From Gp6-AA40 sp964505975 (GTDB lineage Bacteria; Acidobacteriota; Vicinamibacteria; Vicinamibacterales; UBA2999): a DNA stretch of 16,982 nt. Each line of letters begins with the position of its first letter. The stretch's first letter is position 1. Under the pieces are notes generated by a model. The model was not told the origin of the DNA, made no database searches, and saw only the letters and a list, made by a program, of their open reading frames with translations. This document shows positions 12,915-16,982 of the stretch, piece by piece. The position numbers were made by a program, and so were the translations under genes. Where the stretch lies: NCBI GenBank assembly GCA_964505975.1, contig CAZDLW010000105.1, positions 1 to 16,982 on the forward strand. The letters are read 5' to 3'.

Positions 12915-15431
12915 ATGACGAAACTGTTAGTGGCCGGCTCCGTGGTGGTCATGGGTATCGCGTTGTCCGCCGGATCGGGCTCGAGTCCTCGGCCTCCAGA
13001 CCTCGCCGCGGGCGCTCTGTTGGCTTCATCTGAACCAGCTCTTCCGTCCACTGTCTTCACATCCCTTCGCCCTGAGTCGCAATCCAGTGGTGGTTCCGGT
13101 GCCGTTCCCCCGCAGCAGGCGCTTGTTGGGCGCTACTGCGTCACGTGCCACAACAGCCGGCTGAGGACGGCGGACCTGCTCCTGGACGAGCTGGACTTCA
13201 CACGACTTGGCAACCATGCAGAGGTCGCTGAAAAAGTCGTCCGCAAGCTCCGCGCAGGGCTGATGCCGCCGACAGGCATGCCCAGACCGGATGCGGCCAC
13301 GCTGGAGTCGCTCATCCGCTGGATGGAGGACGAGCTCGACCGCAGCGCGGTGACACATCTGCCCGCACCGGGTTTGCACCGCCTCAACCGTACCGAGTAC
13401 GGAAACGCCATTCGCGACCTGCTCGCACTCGAGGTGGACCCGACGATGTTCCTGCCCCCGGATGATTCGACGCGCGGGTTCGACAACATCGCCGGTGCGC
13501 TCACCATGTCGCCCGCCCTCATGGAGGCGTACCTCTCGGCCGCCGGAAAGATAAGCCGCCTGGCCATTGGCAACGTCACGGCCCCGACACAGGCCGTCTT
13601 CGAGGTCCCGGCCGACACGGCGCAGAACCATCACATCGAAGGATTGCCCTTTGGCACGCGCGGCGGGATTCTCATCAGGCATCAGTTTCCGGTCGACGGC
13701 GAGTACTCCTTCAACGTGAAGGGCGTGACTGGCTACTTCCAGGCTGTCCTGGGAGGGATCACGGGCGAGCAGCTCGAGATTACCGTCGACGGGGAACGCG
13801 TGCATTTGTTCGACTGGGACAGGGAGATCGCCAACACCACGGGACTGGGACGTTGGACACCGCGCGTCCCTATCACGGCGGGGCTGCATACCGTCGGCGT
13901 CACGTTCCTTGCCACCAACGACGTGCCGGGCAGCGAGCTCAACCGGCCGTTCCAGCGGACCATGAACACGCCCGGCTCGATCCCGGGCTTCATCTTCTAT
14001 CCGCACGTGGGGCAGGTGACGATCGAGGGCCCCTTCGATCCGGCAGGCGCCAGCGACACGGCCAGCCGCCGCAAGATCCTCGTGTGCCGCCCCGACACCG
14101 AGCCCGGCAGCAGCGGTGGGGCCGACTCCCGTGACGAGGAGCTGTGCGCCCGCACGATTGTGTCGACGCTGGCGAAGCGGGCCTTCCGCCGCTCCACGAC
14201 GAACGCCGATCTCGACATGCTGATGGAGTTCTATCGGGCAGGGCGGCACGAAGGCGGGCGCTTCGACGACGGGATTGAAGCGGCGCTGCAGCGCATTCTC
14301 GCAGACCCGGAGTTCATCTACCGCGGGGAACGCGAGCCCGCCGCACTTGTCGCCGGCCGGAGCTACCGCATCACCGACCTCGAGCTGGCGTCGCGGCTCT
14401 CGTTCTTTCTCTGGAGCAGCATCCCCGATGACGAGCTGATCGACATTGCCGCGGACGGTCGTTTGAGCGATCCGGTGGTGCTCGAGCAGCAGGTGCGGCG
14501 GATGCTGGCGGACCCGAAGTCCCAGGCCTTCGTCAGCAACTTCACCGGCCAGTGGCTGAGCGTACGGTCGCTCCGGACCGCCGAACCGGTGGTGGAGCTG
14601 TTCCCGGATTTCGACGACAACCTCCGGAACGCCTTTCAGCGGGAAATCGAGCTCTTCTTCGAGAGCATCGTGCAGGAAGATCGAAGCGTCGTCGACCTGT
14701 TGACCGCGGACTACACGTTCGTCAACGAGCGTCTGGCGAAGCACTACGGCATCCCGCACATCTACGGTCCACACTTCCGCCGCGTCACGCTTGGCCCGGA
14801 GTTCGACATCCGCCGGGGTCTGCTCGGCAAGGGCGCGCTGCTGACGGTGACCTCGAATCCGGCACGCACGTCTCCGGTCACGCGAGGCAAGTGGTTCCAG
14901 CAGACGCTGCTGGGCGTGGCGCCACCGGATCCGCCGCCGGGCGTCGAAGGCATCGAGGAGAAGCCCCCGGACAACGCCGGCAACGTGCGGACCATGACAA
15001 TGCGACAGACGCTGGAGGTGCATCGCGCGAACCCGGTCTGCGCCTCGTGCCACAACATTTTCGAACCGGTGGGCATTGCGCTGGAGCACTTCGATGCGGT
15101 TGGCGCGTATCGCACGCTCGACGAGGGGGAGCCGATCGATGCCAGCGGCGAGCTGCCGGACGGGACGAAGCTCGACGGCGTGGAGAGTCTGCGCGAGGCG
15201 CTGGTGCGCTACTCCGACCAGTTCGTGCGCGTTGTCGCCGAGAAGCTGCTGATCTATGCGCTGGGCCGCGGCGTCGAGTACGAGGACATGCCGGTCGTGC
15301 GCGCCATCGTACGGGACACCGCCGCCGACGGCCATCGCTTCTCGACGCTCGTGATGGGAATCGTGAAGAGCGCAGCGTTCCAGATGAACATGAAAGAGGC
15401 GGCACACGGCGAACAGCGTGCATCCCGCTGA
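12915..15431 (+). CDS. Secreted DUF1592-family protein with two CxxCH motifs
   Basis: This 838-residue exported protein opens with a signal peptide (MTKLLVAGSVVVMGIALSAG). A planctomycete-type cytochrome c-like segment has CVTCH at 75-79. DUF1587 follows at about 154-220 (HRLNRTEYGNAIRDLLALEV, then DDSTRGFDN). A beta-rich, carbohydrate-binding-like region spans about 230-385. DUF1595 is at about 410-475 (LAKRAFRR, ILADPEFIYR), DUF1592 at about 483-610 (ELASRLSFFLWSSIPDDEL) and DUF1588 at about 633-725 (TSNPARTSPVTRGKW), the last with a second CxxCH, CASCH at 709-713. DUF1585 is at about 753-825 (EKLLIYALGRGVEYED). The domain order and length are normal for the family. The two motifs suggest c-type haem and an electron-transfer role; substrates are unknown. 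An open frame upstream to 12837 exists, but the signal peptide fixes the ATG at 12915. The DUF1552 gene follows 16 nt later. Confidence 0.9.
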   Translation: MTKLLVAGSVVVMGIALSAGSGSSPRPPDLAAGALLASSEPALPSTVFTSLRPESQSSGGSGAVPPQQALVGRYCVTCHNSRLRTADLLLDELDFTRLGNHAEVAEKVVRKLRAGLMPPTGMPRPDAATLESLIRWMEDELDRSAVTHLPAPGLHRLNRTEYGNAIRDLLALEVDPTMFLPPDDSTRGFDNIAGALTMSPALMEAYLSAAGKISRLAIGNVTAPTQAVFEVPADTAQNHHIEGLPFGTRGGILIRHQFPVDGEYSFNVKGVTGYFQAVLGGITGEQLEITVDGERVHLFDWDREIANTTGLGRWTPRVPITAGLHTVGVTFLATNDVPGSELNRPFQRTMNTPGSIPGFIFYPHVGQVTIEGPFDPAGASDTASRRKILVCRPDTEPGSSGGADSRDEELCARTIVSTLAKRAFRRSTTNADLDMLMEFYRAGRHEGGRFDDGIEAALQRILADPEFIYRGEREPAALVAGRSYRITDLELASRLSFFLWSSIPDDELIDIAADGRLSDPVVLEQQVRRMLADPKSQAFVSNFTGQWLSVRSLRTAEPVVELFPDFDDNLRNAFQREIELFFESIVQEDRSVVDLLTADYTFVNERLAKHYGIPHIYGPHFRRVTLGPEFDIRRGLLGKGALLTVTSNPARTSPVTRGKWFQQTLLGVAPPDPPPGVEGIEEKPPDNAGNVRTMTMRQTLEVHRANPVCASCHNIFEPVGIALEHFDAVGAYRTLDEGEPIDASGELPDGTKLDGVESLREALVRYSDQFVRVVAEKLLIYALGRGVEYEDMPVVRAIVRDTAADGHRFSTLVMGIVKSAAFQMNMKEAAHGEQRASR

Positions 15432-15447
15432 CGAACAGAGGGCAACC

Positions 15448-16797
15448 ATGTTTATCGAGAAGAAGCACATTCCCCGGCGGACCATCCTGCGCGGCGCTGG
15501 CGCCGCGCTCGCGTTGCCCTTTCTGGAGGCCATGGTGCCGGCGGCGACCGCCCTGGCGCAAACGGCTGCGAACCCGAAGACGCGGTTCGTCGGGCTCTTC
15601 GTGCCGCACGGCGCTGCGCCCGGCTACTGGGTGCCCGAGACCGAAGGGCCTCTGGCCGACGAGCTGCCCTTCAACTGGAAGCCGCTGGAGCCGTTCCGCG
15701 ATCACACGGTGATTCTGAGCGGCCTGCATTCGCGATCGGCGGAGCCCCCCCCAGGCGTGACGGGGGCCGATCACTGGGTCGCCGCAGCGTTTCTGTGCGC
15801 CGAGAAGCCCAAGAAAACTGCGGGGGCGGACGTTCGGGCGGGCACGACGATCGATCAAGCCATCGCCCAGAAAATCGGGCGCGACAGCCTGCTGCCGTCG
15901 CTGCAGCTGGCCGTGGAGGATCCCGGGGCGAACTCGAGCAACTGCGGCGAGGGGTACAGCTGCGTCTACACGAACACGATCTCGTGGGCGACGCCCACCT
16001 CGCCGCTGCCGATGGAGCTGAACCCGCAGGTGGTCTTCGAGCGCATGTTCGGCGACGGCACCACGGCCGAGCAGCGTGCGGCGCGCCGCAAACGGGACCA
16101 GAGCATTCTCGACTCGCTCGGAGCCGGGCTCTCGCGGCTGCGCAGTGATCTGGGCGCCGCGGATCAGGCCCGACTCGACGAGTACGCGGAGAACGTCCGC
16201 GAAATCGAGCGCCGGCTGCAGATTGCCATGAAGGCCTCGGCCGTCGCACCCGAGAACATCGCGGTGCCGGTGGGCGTGCCTCAGACGTTCGACGAGCACA
16301 TCAAGCTGCAATTCGACCTGCTGGCGCTCGCCTTCCAGGGCGATATCACACGCGTCGGTACGCTGCTCTTCGCCCGCGATCTGACGGGACGAACCTATCC
16401 GGCCAGCGAGGCGCCGACCGCGGGCTTCCATGGTGTGTCACATCACGGGGAAGACCCGAGACGTATCGTGGAGCTGGCAAGGATCAATCAGTATCACGTC
16501 AAGATGGTGGCCCATCTCGCGAGTCGGCTGGCGAACGTCCAGGAGGGTGACGGCACACTGCTCGACCACTCGCTTATTCTCTACGGCAGCAACATGGGGA
16601 ACTCCAATCAGCACGTGCACTACGACGTGCCGCACGTGCTGGTGGGCGGGGCGAGCGGCAAACTGAAGGGCGGCCGTCACCTGGCGTACCCAACCAGAGA
16701 GGTCCCCACCGGCAATCTGCTTCTGAGCGTCATGGACCGGTTCGACATACACCGCGAGAGCTTCGGCGACAGCACGGGACGGCTGGAGGACCTGTGA
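15448..16797 (+). CDS. DUF1552 family protein with Tat-type signal
   Basis: This 449-residue DUF1552 protein nearly always neighbours a DUF1592-family gene, as here. The N-terminus PRRTILRGAGAALALPFLEA (residues 9-28) is a twin-arginine signal with RR at 10-11, followed by a hydrophobic stretch and an AQT cleavage region. That points to folded export, perhaps with a cofactor or metal. Typical segments are FVGLFVPHGAAPGYWVP, GLHSRSAEPPPGVTGADHWV, PSLQLAVED, CVYTNTISWATPTSPLPMEL, GFHGVSHHGED and LILYGSNMGNSNQHVHYDVP. Together these suggest a sulfatase-like (DUF1501-related) fold, which I infer. The His-rich patches (HHGED, HVHYD) could bind metal. The ATG at 15448 is preceded by AGAGGG about 6 nt upstream; an in-frame start at 15418 would overlap the previous gene. 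Its stop overlaps the ankyrin gene start by GTGA. Confidence 0.9.
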   Translation: MFIEKKHIPRRTILRGAGAALALPFLEAMVPAATALAQTAANPKTRFVGLFVPHGAAPGYWVPETEGPLADELPFNWKPLEPFRDHTVILSGLHSRSAEPPPGVTGADHWVAAAFLCAEKPKKTAGADVRAGTTIDQAIAQKIGRDSLLPSLQLAVEDPGANSSNCGEGYSCVYTNTISWATPTSPLPMELNPQVVFERMFGDGTTAEQRAARRKRDQSILDSLGAGLSRLRSDLGAADQARLDEYAENVREIERRLQIAMKASAVAPENIAVPVGVPQTFDEHIKLQFDLLALAFQGDITRVGTLLFARDLTGRTYPASEAPTAGFHGVSHHGEDPRRIVELARINQYHVKMVAHLASRLANVQEGDGTLLDHSLILYGSNMGNSNQHVHYDVPHVLVGGASGKLKGGRHLAYPTREVPTGNLLLSVMDRFDIHRESFGDSTGRLEDL

Positions 16798-16982
16798 GCA
16801 TCTGCGCCTCCTCACGTGCGCTCGTGGCAGGGCTCGCGATCTTCGCGGTCTGCGTGGCGTCCTCCCGCGCCGCGGGGCCGAGCGACGTCGCGGATGCCGC
16901 CATGCGCAACGACGTCGCCGCGGTGCGCACGCTGCTGGCGCAGGGCGCCGACGTCAACACGCCGCAGGGGGACGGGGCCACG
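16794..16982 (+). CDS. Secreted ankyrin-repeat protein (N-terminal part)
   Basis: The first 63 residues of a gene cut by the window end are present. The GTG start overlaps the preceding stop (GTGA), and GGAGG lies about 4-5 nt upstream, so it is coupled to the DUF1552 gene. A signal peptide (ALVAGLAIFAVCVASSRAAG, residues 9-28) leads into the first ankyrin unit: VADAAMRNDVAAVRTLLAQG, then ADVNTPQGDGAT, with the ALLxxGADVN turn. Ankyrin repeats bind other proteins. Its fixed place after the DUF1592 and DUF1552 genes suggests a periplasmic partner or scaffold for them. The number of repeats and the C-terminus are not visible. Confidence 0.85.
   Translation, partial: MSICASSRALVAGLAIFAVCVASSRAAGPSDVADAAMRNDVAAVRTLLAQGADVNTPQGDGAT

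Noticed and set aside
13026..15533. An 835-codon minus-strand open frame opposite the DUF1592-family gene
   Set aside because: It is fully antisense to a gene with every expected domain, and its own translation matches nothing I know.
14878..16431. A 517-codon minus-strand open frame opposite the DUF1592 end and DUF1552 gene
   Set aside because: Shadow frame with low-complexity Arg/Ala text; the sense genes are certain.
1..16982. CRISPR arrays, tRNA or rRNA genes, integron attC sites
   Set aside because: No regularly spaced repeats, no cloverleaf-like sequence and no attC-type core sites were seen on reading both strands.

Overview
The window is GC-rich bacterial DNA. It most resembles an Acidobacteriota genome, plausibly of the Vicinamibacteria type. 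The grounds are family content: a DUF1587/1592/1588/1585 haem-motif protein next to a DUF1552 protein and an ankyrin protein, secreted carboxypeptidase-regulatory-like (CnaB-type) proteins, and a BlaI/M56 pair whose peptidase carries CnaB-like and TonB-like domains. This assignment is inference; no rRNA or marker gene is present.

Region 1 (about 90-3890) is a zone of gene decay. Every recognisable gene in it is broken: a nucleotidyltransferase with one frameshift, a GMC oxidoreductase whose N-terminal part is joined to its C-terminal tail, the C-terminal end of a PEP-utilising phosphotransferase in four frame segments, an IS91-family transposase with an internal deletion and two frameshifts, and a DoxX-like membrane fragment. 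The genes in 4225-8030 and from 8347 onward read cleanly, so the damage looks biological rather than a sequencing artefact. The one broken spot outside this zone is the two-gene scar at 8123-8319.

Region 2 (4225-8030, minus strand) is a compact three-gene unit for exported proteins. A 152-residue secreted protein of unknown function is followed by two tandem paralogues (549 and 545 residues) built from beta-sandwich repeats of the carboxypeptidase-regulatory type. A strong hairpin follows the last stop.

Region 3 (8123-9309, plus strand) holds a scar where the start of an NTF2/SnoaL-like gene is joined to the end of a glyoxalase-like gene, followed by an intact fold-type II PLP enzyme of the threonine/serine dehydratase type.

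Region 4 (9507-11610) is a two-gene regulatory switch. A BlaI/MecI-type repressor overlaps by ATGA an M56 membrane metallopeptidase that ends in a CnaB-like domain and a TonB C-terminal-like domain. A promoter containing a perfect 10-bp inverted repeat sits directly before the repressor start codon. Cleavage of the repressor by the peptidase is the expected mechanism, by family knowledge.

Region 5 (11685-12842) is a RES-Xre toxin-antitoxin operon on the minus strand. Its promoter has a consensus -35 box overlapped by a palindrome, and its -10 box lies 7 nt from the antitoxin start.

Region 6 (12915 to the end) is a plus-strand operon. It encodes a secreted protein with two CxxCH motifs (DUF1592 family), a Tat-exported DUF1552 protein, and a secreted ankyrin-repeat protein that runs off the window. 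A GTGA overlap couples the last two. These presumably work together in the cell envelope, but their biochemical role is not established.

I did not find a clear, wholly new defence or metabolic system. The most distinctive points are the M56 peptidase with a periplasmic CnaB-TonB tail, the repeated placement of a -10 box 6-8 nt before a start codon (suggesting leaderless mRNAs), and the decay zone with its in-gene deletions.
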